From positions 1 to 64,000 of the forward strand of contig CAZLCG010000002.1 of assembly GCA_964557975.1 (NCBI GenBank): DNA of 64,000 nucleotides, in the 5' to 3' direction. Shown piece by piece: positions 40,781 through 49,840 of this stretch. Positions within the stretch are counted from its first letter, which is position 1. Each line of letters starts with the position of its first letter. The position numbers and the translations under genes are program-made. This DNA comes from Fimenecus sp964557975 (GTDB lineage: Bacteria; Bacillota; Clostridia; Oscillospirales; Acutalibacteraceae). The notes beneath the pieces are model-generated. The model was not told where the DNA came from, searched no databases, and saw only the letters and a list, made by a program, of their open reading frames with translations.

Positions 40781-42007
40781 ATGGGAATTTATGAAGAACT
40801 GCAAAGAAGAGGGCTTATTGCTCAGGTTACGGACGAGGAACAGATAAGGGAGCTTGTTAACAACGGCAAGGCTACGTTTTATATAGGCTTTGACTGTACC
40901 GCCGACAGCCTTACGGCGGGGCATTTTATGGCTTTAACGCTTATGAAAAGGCTTCAGGACGCAGGCAACAAGCCTATCGCCTTAATCGGCGGAGGCACAA
41001 CCATGATAGGCGATCCGTCGGGTAGAACCGATATGAGAAAAATGCTGACCCGAGAGGATATTGCACATAATGCCGAGTGCTTTAAAAAGCAGATGGAAAA
41101 ATTCATTGATTTTTCCGACGGCAAGGCTTTAATGGTAAATAACGCCGACTGGCTTCTTAATCTTAATTATGTTGAGCTTCTGCGCGAGGTCGGCGCCTGC
41201 TTTTCGGTTAACAATATGCTTCGCGCGGAGTGCTATAAGCAGAGAATGGAAAAAGGGCTTTCCTTTCTCGAGTTTAACTATATGATAATGCAGAGCTACG
41301 ATTTCTACCATATGTTTAAGGAATACAACTGTAATTTACAGTTCGGCGGCGACGACCAGTGGAGCAATATGCTCGGCGGTACCGAGCTTATAAGGAAGAA
41401 GCTCGGCAAGGACGCGCATGCGATGACTATAACGCTTCTTACCGACTCACAGGGTAAAAAAATGGGCAAAACCGCAGGCAACGCCGTTTGGCTTGACCCG
41501 AACAAGACAAGCCCGTTTGATTTTTATCAGTATTGGAGAAATGTCGCCGACGCGGACGTTCTTAAATGCATCAGAATGTTAACCTTCCTGCCCGTTGATG
41601 AAATTGACAAGATGGATTCATGGCAGGGCAGTCAGCTTAATACCGCCAAGGAAATATTAGCTTATGAATTAACAAAGCTCGTTCACGGCGAAGAAGAGGC
41701 GAATAAGGCGCAGGAGGGCGCGAGAGCGCTGTTTTCAGGCTCGGGAAATACCGACAATATGCCCACCTATATTCTCTGCGAAGCCGATTTCACGGAAGGT
41801 AAAATTCTTATTAACGACATTTTGCTTAAAGCCGGAATCATTTCCTCTAAAGGCGAGGGCAGAAGGCTTATCGGTCAGGGCGGCGTTTCGGTAAACGACA
41901 AAAAGACCGAAACTGCGTTCGATACCGTTTCAAGAGAGGACTTTAAGGACGGATTTATAATCGTTAAAAAAGGTAAAAAGGTATTTTGGAAGGTTGTATT
42001 AAAATAA
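40781..42007 (+). CDS. tyrS: Tyrosyl-tRNA synthetase
   Basis: A 408-residue class I aminoacyl-tRNA synthetase. The HIGH-type motif appears as LTAGHF, and the KMSKS-type loop as KKMGKT. GGDDQWSNML contributes to tyrosine recognition. The C-terminal S4-like RNA-binding domain (about 345-408) includes GEGRRLIGQGGVSVN. The ATG at 40781 follows TTGGAGGT. It is controlled by the tyrosine T-box directly upstream and ends at a terminator about 100 nt downstream. Confidence 0.97.
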   Translation: MGIYEELQRRGLIAQVTDEEQIRELVNNGKATFYIGFDCTADSLTAGHFMALTLMKRLQDAGNKPIALIGGGTTMIGDPSGRTDMRKMLTREDIAHNAECFKKQMEKFIDFSDGKALMVNNADWLLNLNYVELLREVGACFSVNNMLRAECYKQRMEKGLSFLEFNYMIMQSYDFYHMFKEYNCNLQFGGDDQWSNMLGGTELIRKKLGKDAHAMTITLLTDSQGKKMGKTAGNAVWLDPNKTSPFDFYQYWRNVADADVLKCIRMLTFLPVDEIDKMDSWQGSQLNTAKEILAYELTKLVHGEEEANKAQEGARALFSGSGNTDNMPTYILCEADFTEGKILINDILLKAGIISSKGEGRRLIGQGGVSVNDKKTETAFDTVSREDFKDGFIIVKKGKKVFWKVVLK

Positions 42008-42103
42008 CGGCTTTTTAATATATCAGGCTGAAAAATTATACGTCTTATTCCGCTCGGCTGCGGCTTATCCGTAATGGGTTTGCAGGCGGAAAGCGTGAAA
42101 ATT

Positions 42104-42134
42104 ACCCCCGAGAAACCAATCTCGGGGGTCTTTT
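42104..42134 (+). terminator. Intrinsic terminator after tyrS
   Basis: ACCCCCGAG (42104-42112) pairs perfectly with CTCGGGGGT (42121-42129), followed by CTTTT. The preceding 42008-42103 stretch has no gene. Confidence 0.8.
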
Positions 42135-42145
42135 ACCGCTGATGG

Positions 42146-42229
42146 ATTTAAATCGGAGCGACGTTCTTACCTGTCGGCTCGGTCTGCGCTTCTCACCCCC
42201 CTTAAAGGCGGGGGACGTTTGCGTTTGGG
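42146..42229. repeat. Degenerate intergenic repeat, family 2, copy 2
   Basis: Starts ATTTAAATCGGAGCGACG, as at 17735, and contains CCCCC...GGCGGGGG and TTTGCGTTTGG blocks similar to the end of that copy. It fills the gap between the tyrS terminator and the rex stop codon. Confidence 0.4.
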
Positions 42230-42862
42230 CTATAAATTATTAACGTGATAGCTTAATGTCATAAGGCTGTCGGAAAGGTGAACGTTTTCAACGGCAACGT
42301 CCTTATAATGCGAAGCAATATCGTAGTGGCTGAAATTCCAAAAGCCCTTAATTCCCAAGGATATAAGCTCTTCGGTTATCTTTGCCGCGTTATCGCTCGG
42401 AATACAAAGCACGGCAACAACAGGGGAATTATCCTTACAGAAATTATACATGCCGTCAATATGCCTTATCGGGATATTCCTGACAAGCTGACCCGCAAGC
42501 GCTTCGTTCTTATCGAAAATACCTATAAGGTTAAAGCCTCTTTCTTCAAACGACATATGCGAAGCGACGGCTTTTCCCAGATTCCCCGCGCCGACAAGGA
42601 TGGTTTTAAGCTTGCTGTCAACGCCGAGAATTTTGCCGATTTCTTTATAAAGCTGCTCCACGTTGTATCCGTAACCCTGCTGACCGAAGCCGCCGAAGCA
42701 GTTTAAATCCTGCCTGATTTGCGACGCGGTAAAGCCCATTCGCTTTGAAAGCTCGCCCGAAGAAATTCTGACTGTTCCGCTTGCGTTAATCTCACCTAAA
42801 AAGCGGTAATATCTCGGCAAGCGTTTGATTACTGACGTCGAAACCCCAAGATTTTTACTCAT
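42230..42862 (-). CDS. rex: Redox-sensing transcriptional repressor Rex
   Basis: A 210-residue Rex repressor that leaves DNA when NADH/NAD+ rises. The N-terminal winged helix (about 1-75) includes RISSGELSKRMGFTASQIRQDL and the conserved GGFGQQGYGYNV. The Rossmann domain has LVGAGNLGKA and GIFDKN. The ATG at 42862 has GAGG upstream on the minus strand; a GTG at 42874 is possible. It is the third gene of the acn-icd-rex operon, so it is probably made together with the enzymes that yield NAD(P)H. Confidence 0.96.
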   Translation of the reverse strand: MSKNLGVSTSVIKRLPRYYRFLGEINASGTVRISSGELSKRMGFTASQIRQDLNCFGGFGQQGYGYNVEQLYKEIGKILGVDSKLKTILVGAGNLGKAVASHMSFEERGFNLIGIFDKNEALAGQLVRNIPIRHIDGMYNFCKDNSPVVAVLCIPSDNAAKITEELISLGIKGFWNFSHYDIASHYKDVAVENVHLSDSLMTLSYHVNNL

Positions 42863-42870
42863 AAATAACC

Positions 42871-44040
42871 TCACTTTGAAAGCCGTTTAACGGTTTCCAT
42901 AACATAATCGCCGAATTCGGAGCAGGTCGCGCCGTCCTCGCGTCCGGTGATTGTATATTTTTTGTCCTCAAACATACAGTAGTCAAGCGCATTTTCGAGG
43001 AGGTCGGCTTCCTTTTGCTTACCGATATGCGAAAGAAGCATAACGCTTGCCCTGAGCATTGAACAGGGGTCTGCGTATTTGCCTCTGCCCTCCTTAATCA
43101 TTCTCGGCGCGGAGCCGTGAATGGCTTCAAACATAGCGTAACGCTTGCCGAGGTTCGCGCTTCCCGCAGTGCCTACGCCGCCTTGAAATTCAGCCGCCTC
43201 GTCCGTGATAATATCGCCGTAAAGATTGGGAAGAACAAACACCTTAAAATCTTTTCTGCGCTTTTCATCAATAAGCTTTGCCGTTGTTATATCAATATAC
43301 CATTCATCTGTTGTGATTTCGGGGTATTCCTCACCGACCTTTTTGCAGATGTTTAGGAATTTTCCGTCAGTCGTTTTAATTACGTTTGCTTTATTGATAA
43401 TCGAAACTCTTTCCTTATGATTCTTTCTTGCATATTCGTATGCCATTCTTGCAATTCTTTCGGAGCCCTCCGAGGTAGTAACGACAAAATCAACAGCCAA
43501 ATCGCCGTCAACATTAACGCCCTTTGAGCCTACGGCATAAGCGCCCTCTGTGTTTTCACGGAAAAATGTCCAGTCGATTCCCTGCTCGGGAACCTTAACG
43601 GGACGTACGTTTGCAAAAAGGTCAAGAGCCTTTCTCATAGCGACGTTCGCGCTTTCAATATTAGGCATACCGCTGCCTGCCTGCGGAGTGGTTGTAGGGC
43701 CTTTAAGAATAACGTGGCAGGATTTTAATTCTTCAAGAACGTCGTCGGGAATTGCTTTCATATGCGCAATTCTGTTTTCAATGGTCAAGCCGTCAATAAC
43801 CTTAAACTCGACCTTGCCCGCCTTAACGTCATCGTCAAGAATGTATTCAAGAACTCTTGCGGATTCTTTTGTAATAATCGGGCCTATGCCGTCGCCGCCG
43901 CATACGCCTATAACAATCTTATCAAGCTTATCGTAGTCGATAAATTCCTTCTGAGACTTAATTTTATCGGAACGCGCCGACTGCTCGCGCAAAAGCTCCT
44001 CAAACTTCTTTAATGCTTCCTGTAACTGTACTTCTGTCAT
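42871..44040 (-). CDS. icd: Isocitrate/isopropylmalate dehydrogenase family, probable isocitrate dehydrogenase
   Basis: A 389-residue beta-decarboxylating dehydrogenase. GDGIGPIITKESARVLE opens the fold. The substrate loop FFRENTEGAYAVGSKGV and the metal-binding site DIITDEAAEFQGGVG are present, and FEAIHGSAPRM lies near the NAD(P) site. Genomic pairing with aconitase points to isocitrate rather than isopropylmalate. An unusual N-terminal extension of about 35 residues is helical and charged. NAD versus NADP use cannot be settled from sequence alone. It lies 13 nt after acn and 8 nt before rex. Confidence 0.9.
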   Translation of the reverse strand: MTEVQLQEALKKFEELLREQSARSDKIKSQKEFIDYDKLDKIVIGVCGGDGIGPIITKESARVLEYILDDDVKAGKVEFKVIDGLTIENRIAHMKAIPDDVLEELKSCHVILKGPTTTPQAGSGMPNIESANVAMRKALDLFANVRPVKVPEQGIDWTFFRENTEGAYAVGSKGVNVDGDLAVDFVVTTSEGSERIARMAYEYARKNHKERVSIINKANVIKTTDGKFLNICKKVGEEYPEITTDEWYIDITTAKLIDEKRRKDFKVFVLPNLYGDIITDEAAEFQGGVGTAGSANLGKRYAMFEAIHGSAPRMIKEGRGKYADPCSMLRASVMLLSHIGKQKEADLLENALDYCMFEDKKYTITGREDGATCSEFGDYVMETVKRLSK

Positions 44041-44053
44041 TGTTTTTCCTCCG

Positions 44054-45985
44054 TTATATATTCTCTTTAGTGTAATTTAACAGACCGCCGTCAAGAATAA
44101 TATCCTTCTGCCTTTGTGAAAAATCATATTTAAGCTCGTATTTTTCACCCGTCGTTCTGTTTTCAAGGTAAACGGTTTCGTTGTTTATAATTGCAGTTTT
44201 GATGTTATCAAGAGCCAAATCGTCACCCTGCGAAATCCTGTCGTAATCGTCCGGATTTTTAAAGTTGAGCGGCAGAATACCGGCGTTTATAAGGTTGGCG
44301 CAGTGAATCCTTGCAAAGGATTTTGTAACAACCGCCTTAATTCCGAGATAAAGCGGAACAAGAGCCGCATGCTCGCGCGAAGAGCCTTGACCGTAGTTCG
44401 CGCCGCCTATGATAATTCCCTTGCCTTCCTTTTTGCACCTTTCGGGAAATTCCTTGTCGCAGACCGCAAAACAAAACTGTGAAAGATGCGGAATATTTGA
44501 ACGGTAGGGGAGTATCTTAGCGCCCGCAGGCATAATATGGTCGGTTGTGATGTCGTCGCCTACTTTCAAAACAGCTTTTGCTTCAATGCTTTCGGGCATT
44601 TTCTCGGCAGTCGGGAACGGCTTTATGTTCGGTCCGTAAAGAACCTCAACACTGTCCGCTTCCTCGGGTGAAGCGGGCATTTCAATCATATTGTCGTTGA
44701 TTATAAACGTTTCGGGCATAAGAATATTAAGCGGCTCCCCCAAGGTTCTCGGGTCGGTAAGCCTGCCCGTTAAAGCGGAAGCCGCCGCAACCTCGGGGCT
44801 TACAAGATAAATTCCCGCGTCCGCAGTACCCGAACGGCCCAAGAAATTTCTGTTGAACGTGCGAAGCGAAACGCCTGCGGAATTGGGCGACTGACCCATA
44901 CCTATACAAGGACCGCACGCGCTTTCAAGTATTCTTGCGCCCGCTGAAATCATATCGGAAAGAGCGCCGTTGAGAGCAAGCATATTAAGCACCTGCTTTG
45001 AACCGGGCGCTATTGAAAGGCTGACTGACGGGCAGACCGTTTTTCCCTTTAGGATTTGAGCCACCTTGAGCATATCCGTAAGCGATGAGTTGGTGCAGGA
45101 GCCTATACAGACCTGATCGACCTTAATTTCTCCGATTTCCTTTACCTTTTTAACTCTGTCCGGCATATGGGGCATTGCCGCCATAGGCTCAAGCTCCGAT
45201 AGGTCAATTTCAACAGTTTCGTCATAAACGGCGTCGCTGTCAGCCGAAAGCTCGATCCAGTCCTCCTCTCTGTTTTGCGCCTTAAGAAAAGCCTTGGTTA
45301 TTTCATCCGACGGGAAAACCGACGTTGTAGCGCCAAGCTCCGCGCCCATATTCGTAACAGTCGCTCTTTCGGGAACGGAAAGCGTTTTTACTCCGTCGCC
45401 GGTATATTCAATTATTTTGCCGACGCCGCCCTTGACGGTCATAATTCTTAAAACCTCAAGTATAACGTCCTTTGCCGAAACGTAAGGCTGTAATTTGCCC
45501 GTAAGGCGAACGTTTACGATTTTCGGCATTGTAATATAGTAAGTTCCGCCGCCCATAGCAACCGCTACGTCAAGACCGCCCGCGCCCATTGCGAGCATAC
45601 CTATACCGCCGCCCGTAGGGGTATGGCTGTCCGAACCGATAAGCGTTTTGCCGGGCTTGCCGAATCTTTCAAGATGAACCTGATGGCAGATTCCGTTGCC
45701 GGGGCGTGAAAAACGGATACCTCTTTTTTTGGCGACAGACTGAATAAACCTATGGTCGTCGGCATTTTCAAAGCCGGTTTGCAGCGTGTTGTGGTCAACG
45801 TATGCAACGGAAAGCTCCGTTTTTACCCTCTCAACGCCCATAGCCTCAAATTCAAGGTAAGCCATTGTTCCCGTAGCGTCCTGAGTAAGCGTTTGGTCAA
45901 TGCGAAGCCCGACCTCACCGCCCGTTTTCATTTCGCCGCTTACAAGATGGCTTTTAATAAGTTTTTGTGCAACTGTAAGTCCCAT
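44054..45985 (-). CDS. acnA: Aconitate hydratase
   Basis: A 643-residue [4Fe-4S] aconitase of the mitochondrial-type single-chain family. Cluster ligands appear as CIGSCTNSS and CGPCIGMG. IGSDSHTPTGGGIGML and the C-terminal swivel domain with GGANYGQGSSREHAALVPLYLG are complete. It isomerises citrate to isocitrate for the oxidative branch leading to 2-oxoglutarate and glutamate. ATG 45985 has AAGGAG at 11-nt spacing; a TTG at 45994 is closer but less typical. It heads the acn-icd-rex operon behind a strong promoter. Confidence 0.96.
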   Translation of the reverse strand: MGLTVAQKLIKSHLVSGEMKTGGEVGLRIDQTLTQDATGTMAYLEFEAMGVERVKTELSVAYVDHNTLQTGFENADDHRFIQSVAKKRGIRFSRPGNGICHQVHLERFGKPGKTLIGSDSHTPTGGGIGMLAMGAGGLDVAVAMGGGTYYITMPKIVNVRLTGKLQPYVSAKDVILEVLRIMTVKGGVGKIIEYTGDGVKTLSVPERATVTNMGAELGATTSVFPSDEITKAFLKAQNREEDWIELSADSDAVYDETVEIDLSELEPMAAMPHMPDRVKKVKEIGEIKVDQVCIGSCTNSSLTDMLKVAQILKGKTVCPSVSLSIAPGSKQVLNMLALNGALSDMISAGARILESACGPCIGMGQSPNSAGVSLRTFNRNFLGRSGTADAGIYLVSPEVAAASALTGRLTDPRTLGEPLNILMPETFIINDNMIEMPASPEEADSVEVLYGPNIKPFPTAEKMPESIEAKAVLKVGDDITTDHIMPAGAKILPYRSNIPHLSQFCFAVCDKEFPERCKKEGKGIIIGGANYGQGSSREHAALVPLYLGIKAVVTKSFARIHCANLINAGILPLNFKNPDDYDRISQGDDLALDNIKTAIINNETVYLENRTTGEKYELKYDFSQRQKDIILDGGLLNYTKENI

Positions 45986-46036
45986 AATAAGCAAATCTCC
46001 TTAAAACTTTTTAACTTTTTTAACAATCTTTTTCAT

Positions 46037-46065
46037 ATTGTAATCTAAATATAAAAGTTTGTCAA
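46037..46065 (-). promoter_or_regulatory. Promoter of the acn-icd-rex operon
   Basis: On the minus strand, TTGACA (46060-46065), a 17-nt spacer and TACAAT (46037-46042). Between it and the start codon, TTGTTAA (46020-46026) resembles a Rex half-site, but the second half is imperfect. Confidence 0.8.
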
Positions 46066-46150
46066 TGAATTATCAATGATTTCGGGGCTTATTTATTAAA
46101 ATTTACTTTTTATTTACAAACCGTTTTTTTATTCAATTTATAACTATCGG

Positions 46151-46179
46151 TTGATATATTTTTTATTTTATGATACAAT
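46151..46179 (+). promoter_or_regulatory. Promoter of tepA-ylzJ-spoIIIE
   Basis: TTGATA (46151-46156), a 17-nt spacer and TACAAT (46174-46179), about 70 nt before tepA. The 46066-46150 stretch between the divergent promoters is AT-rich without a gene. Confidence 0.65.
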
Positions 46180-46247
46180 ATGCCGAAAAATAAATATTCA
46201 TCCTTTAAACGGAAATAATTTTATTATCACGTTTCGGAGGATGAAAT

Positions 46248-47015
46248 ATGAAAAATAAAAGCTGCGGCCTCACTCCCGAAGGGGATATTCCGTCCGTTTC
46301 CGCGCCCGATGAGATTCCAGACCCGCAAACGCAGGATGACGGGTCCGTTCGGGACGAGGAGTTAAATTCAATCAGGCAAATAAACGAATCAGGCTCGATA
46401 ACCGTTGAAAAAAACGGCCATTATATCCACTGTCTTACAATAATAGGGCAGATTGAGGGGCATTACATTCTTCCGCCGCAGAACAAGACCACAAAGTATG
46501 AGCATGTTATTCCCCAGCTTGTAGCGATAGAAGAAAGCAGTGAAATCGAGGGCTTAATTGTCATTTTAAACACCGTCGGCGGCGATATTGAAGCAGGGCT
46601 TGCCATTGCCGAGCTTATAAGCGGAATGAAAACTCCCGTGGTTTCATTGGTTCTCGGCGGCGGTCATTCAATAGGCGTTCCGCTTGCGGTTTCCGCAAAA
46701 AAGTCGTTTATAGTTCCGTCCGCAACAATGACTATCCATCCCGTCAGAATGAACGGGCTTGTCTTGGGCGTTCCGCAGACTCTGTCTTATTTTGATAAGA
46801 TGCAGGAGAGAATAGTCCGTTTTGTTACGGAAAATTCGTCAATAAAGCCCGAGCGCTACCGAGAGCTTATGCTTTCCACGGGCGAGCTTGTTATGGACGT
46901 CGGCACTGTCCTTGACGGAGACGCCGCCGTTAAAGAGGGGCTTATTGACAAAAGGGGAGGACTTGCAGACGCTCTTGTTTGCCTTTATAATATGATTACG
47001 GAGGGAAAAAAGTAA
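46248..47015 (+). CDS. tepA: ClpP-like serine protease, TepA/YlzG family
   Basis: A 255-residue ClpP/crotonase-fold protein of the translocation-enhancing TepA family. After a polar N-terminus (about 1-45), the conserved part shows LIVILNTVGGDIEAGLAIAE and the nucleophile region GGGHSIGVPLAVSA, whose Ser aligns with the ClpP catalytic Ser. The IHPVRMNG motif brings a candidate catalytic His. Bacillus TepA has been linked to protein export and spore proteins. The order tepA-ylzJ-spoIIIE is conserved in spore-formers. It shares one nucleotide with ylzJ. Confidence 0.9.
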   Translation: MKNKSCGLTPEGDIPSVSAPDEIPDPQTQDDGSVRDEELNSIRQINESGSITVEKNGHYIHCLTIIGQIEGHYILPPQNKTTKYEHVIPQLVAIEESSEIEGLIVILNTVGGDIEAGLAIAELISGMKTPVVSLVLGGGHSIGVPLAVSAKKSFIVPSATMTIHPVRMNGLVLGVPQTLSYFDKMQERIVRFVTENSSIKPERYRELMLSTGELVMDVGTVLDGDAAVKEGLIDKRGGLADALVCLYNMITEGKK

Positions 47016-47218
47016 TGCTTCTTCACTCTGTTGTTATTCCCGAATTCGTTTTCCCGTATGAAACGGCGGTCAATTCGCTCGATCCTATAAAATACGGCTA
47101 TAAGGAGAGAGTAAACGGAAACGTTCGCCTCTTTTCAACCGACCCGTTTGATTATATAAACGGTAAATATTTGGAATTAAATCAAATAAATAAAGATGTA
47201 AAATATTTCGGAGGGTAA
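47015..47218 (+). CDS. ylzJ: YlzJ-like small protein
   Basis: A 67-residue soluble protein of the YlzJ-like family, function unknown. The start LLHSVVIPEFVFP fits the family, which almost always lies between tepA and spoIIIE. It shares its first base with the tepA stop codon and ends 3 nt before spoIIIE, preceded there by CGGAGGG. Confidence 0.8.
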   Translation: MLLHSVVIPEFVFPYETAVNSLDPIKYGYKERVNGNVRLFSTDPFDYINGKYLELNQINKDVKYFGG

Positions 47219-47221
47219 AAA

Positions 47222-49771
47222 ATGTCAGCCTCAAAAAACAAAAATACCAAAAATCAGACGGCTAAAAGGCAGTCTGCGCAAAAAAAGCCCGCCAATACAA
47301 GGCAGAAGGCAGGAAAACAAAACCAGCCTCGGGAGGATACGGGCGCAAAACGTCAGTTTGCCGCAATAGTCCTTTTCTGTGTCTCGCTTTTAATCATTTG
47401 CCTTGTCTTTATAAACGGCGGGGGACTTTGGGGGCACGGCAGAAATCTTATGTTCGGTCTTTTCGGCTTCACATCATATATTTGGCCTATTATTCTGATA
47501 TACATAGCGGTAATGGCAACGCTTAACAAAATCGATTCAAATGTCGGCTATAAGGTTGCGGAAGCGGCGGTTTTAACAGTGCTTATAAGCAGCGCCATAC
47601 ATATTTTTACCTTTGAGGGCGAGGTTGATTATTTTGTTAATATCGCCGACGCGTATAATATGTTCAGAATTGACGCTTCTGTGTTCGGAAGCGGCGCGGT
47701 CGGCGCGATTTTGGGCGGTGCAATTCTTCTTATTACCGGAAGCGCCAAGCCTGCCGCAACGGCAATTATTGTAATTTTGCTTTTCTTAGCTGTTATGCTT
47801 ATAACCGGAACTACGCTTATAAATCTGTTTAAGGGAATAGCCTTTCCGGTTAAAAAAGCGGGAAAATATACCGAAGAAAAGCTTCAGTCGCGCTATGCCG
47901 ACGGGGAAGAGCCCGAATACGAGCCCGAGGAAGAAGGACTTGTTTCGGTTGACGAAGCTAACAAAAGGCGCAAAGCCAAAAAGCAAATTGATTTTGTTTT
48001 GCCCGAAGACGGTACAGCGGAAATTCCCAAGGCGGAAGAACCGCTTAATTCAAAGCCCGTTTTGCTTGACGATATAATCAAAAACCTTAATAACAGAGGC
48101 AATACGGCGGAGGAAAGGAAGGAAGAACCCGTCAAGGACGGAAAATCCCCCGAAATTAAAGGCAGCGATGTTCCGTTAACCGATGATAAAAATTCCGACA
48201 CGGAAAATTCGGAGGTTGAGTATTCTCTGCCGCCGCTTGACTGTCTCGCAACGCCTAAAAATAAAAAAAGCTCATTATATGAAGAAGAGCTTAAAGAAAA
48301 CGCCACCAAGCTTGTCGATACCCTTAAAAGCTTCGGCGTTGAAACGAGGGTTGTCGACATCAGCCGAGGACCTTCCGTTACAAGGTATGAAATTCAGCCT
48401 GCGGCAGGCGTTAAAATAAGCCGCATTACAAGCCTTTCTGATGATATTGCCCTCAATCTTGCCGCTTCGGGCGTAAGAATTGAAGCGCCTATACCGAATA
48501 AAGCTGCGGTGGGCATTGAGGTTCCCAATAAAAACAGGGCGACCGTAACCTTGAGAGAGCTTGTGGATACCGATTTGTATAAGAAATCCGTCTTAAAATC
48601 AAAGCTTACGGTTTGTCTCGGCAAGGATATTGCAGGCAACTGCACTTATGCGGATATTGCCAAGATGCCTCATCTTCTTGTCGCAGGTACTACGGGTTCG
48701 GGTAAATCCGTCTGCCTTAACGCTATGATAGTCAGTATTCTTTACAACGCAAAGCCGGACGAGGTCAAGCTTCTGATGATAGACCCGAAGCAGGTTGAGT
48801 TTACCGTCTATAACGGCATACCGCATCTTATTGTTCCCGTCGTTTCCGATCCGAGAAAAGCAAGCGGCGCTCTTGCGTGGGCGGTTACGGAGATGCTTCA
48901 GAGATATAAGACCTTTTCCGAAAACAATGTCCGTGATATTGACGGCTATAACAGCATATGCGAAAGCATAGGGCAGAAAAAAATGCCTCAGATCGTAATA
49001 TTTATAGATGAGCTGTCCGATCTTATGATGGCGGCGCCTCATGAGGTTGAAGACGCTATATGCCGTCTTGCCCAGATGGCGAGAGCCGCAGGTATGCACC
49101 TTGTCATAGCGACGCAAAGACCGTCTGTTGATGTTATTACCGGTCTTATTAAGGCGAACATACCGAGCCGAATTTCCTTAAAGGTTTCGTCGCAGATCGA
49201 CTCAAGAACCATTATTGATTCCGCAGGCGCCGAAAAGCTTTTGGGCAACGGCGATATGCTGTTTTATCCCGTCGGTATTGCGAAGCCCGTACGTATCCAA
49301 GGGTGCTTCCTATCCGACAAGGAGGTCGAAACCGTTGTCGATTTCATTAAATCTCAGGAGCAGTCCGAATATGACGACGAGGTAATTAAGGAAATTGAGC
49401 GTCAGGCGGCTATGGAAAAGAAGAAAAACGGCGGCGCGTCTGAGCAGGACGGCGACTCCGACGGAGATACCGACGAAATGCTGCCGAAGGCTATTGAGGT
49501 CGTCGTTGAAAACCAAATGGCTTCCACTACGCTTTTACAGCGCAAATTAAAGCTCGGCTATGCGAGAGCGGCAAGAATTGTCGACGAGCTGGAACAGAGG
49601 GGTATAATCGGACCTTACGAAGGAAGCAAGCCGAGAAAGGTTCTCATATCCAAACAGCAGTGGTATGAAATGAATGCTCTCGCTCAAGGCGGCGCGTCGC
49701 CCGAAATGCCTATTACTCAGGTCGGCGCGGTTACGCCGGAGGATGATGTTTTAACCTCGGACGAGGAATAA
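47222..49771 (+). CDS. spoIIIE: FtsK/SpoIIIE family DNA translocase
   Basis: An 849-residue hexameric DNA pump. A basic N-terminus leads to about four membrane helices (about 45-200), then an acidic linker (about 220-365), and the RecA-like motor with Walker A GTTGSGKS and Walker B VIFIDELSDLMM. The C-terminal gamma winged helix (about 760-825, LLQRKLKLGYARAARIVDELE) recognises skewed DNA sequences. In spore-formers it pumps the chromosome into the forespore. Its position after tepA-ylzJ supports SpoIIIE rather than a vegetative SftA-like paralogue. Confidence 0.95.
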   Translation: MSASKNKNTKNQTAKRQSAQKKPANTRQKAGKQNQPREDTGAKRQFAAIVLFCVSLLIICLVFINGGGLWGHGRNLMFGLFGFTSYIWPIILIYIAVMATLNKIDSNVGYKVAEAAVLTVLISSAIHIFTFEGEVDYFVNIADAYNMFRIDASVFGSGAVGAILGGAILLITGSAKPAATAIIVILLFLAVMLITGTTLINLFKGIAFPVKKAGKYTEEKLQSRYADGEEPEYEPEEEGLVSVDEANKRRKAKKQIDFVLPEDGTAEIPKAEEPLNSKPVLLDDIIKNLNNRGNTAEERKEEPVKDGKSPEIKGSDVPLTDDKNSDTENSEVEYSLPPLDCLATPKNKKSSLYEEELKENATKLVDTLKSFGVETRVVDISRGPSVTRYEIQPAAGVKISRITSLSDDIALNLAASGVRIEAPIPNKAAVGIEVPNKNRATVTLRELVDTDLYKKSVLKSKLTVCLGKDIAGNCTYADIAKMPHLLVAGTTGSGKSVCLNAMIVSILYNAKPDEVKLLMIDPKQVEFTVYNGIPHLIVPVVSDPRKASGALAWAVTEMLQRYKTFSENNVRDIDGYNSICESIGQKKMPQIVIFIDELSDLMMAAPHEVEDAICRLAQMARAAGMHLVIATQRPSVDVITGLIKANIPSRISLKVSSQIDSRTIIDSAGAEKLLGNGDMLFYPVGIAKPVRIQGCFLSDKEVETVVDFIKSQEQSEYDDEVIKEIERQAAMEKKKNGGASEQDGDSDGDTDEMLPKAIEVVVENQMASTTLLQRKLKLGYARAARIVDELEQRGIIGPYEGSKPRKVLISKQQWYEMNALAQGGASPEMPITQVGAVTPEDDVLTSDEE

Positions 49772-49840
49772 ATAAGCCGATTTTTTGTCCGTCATAACCG
49801 ACCGCCTTAATGAATCCCGAAAGAATACGGAGAAAACCCG

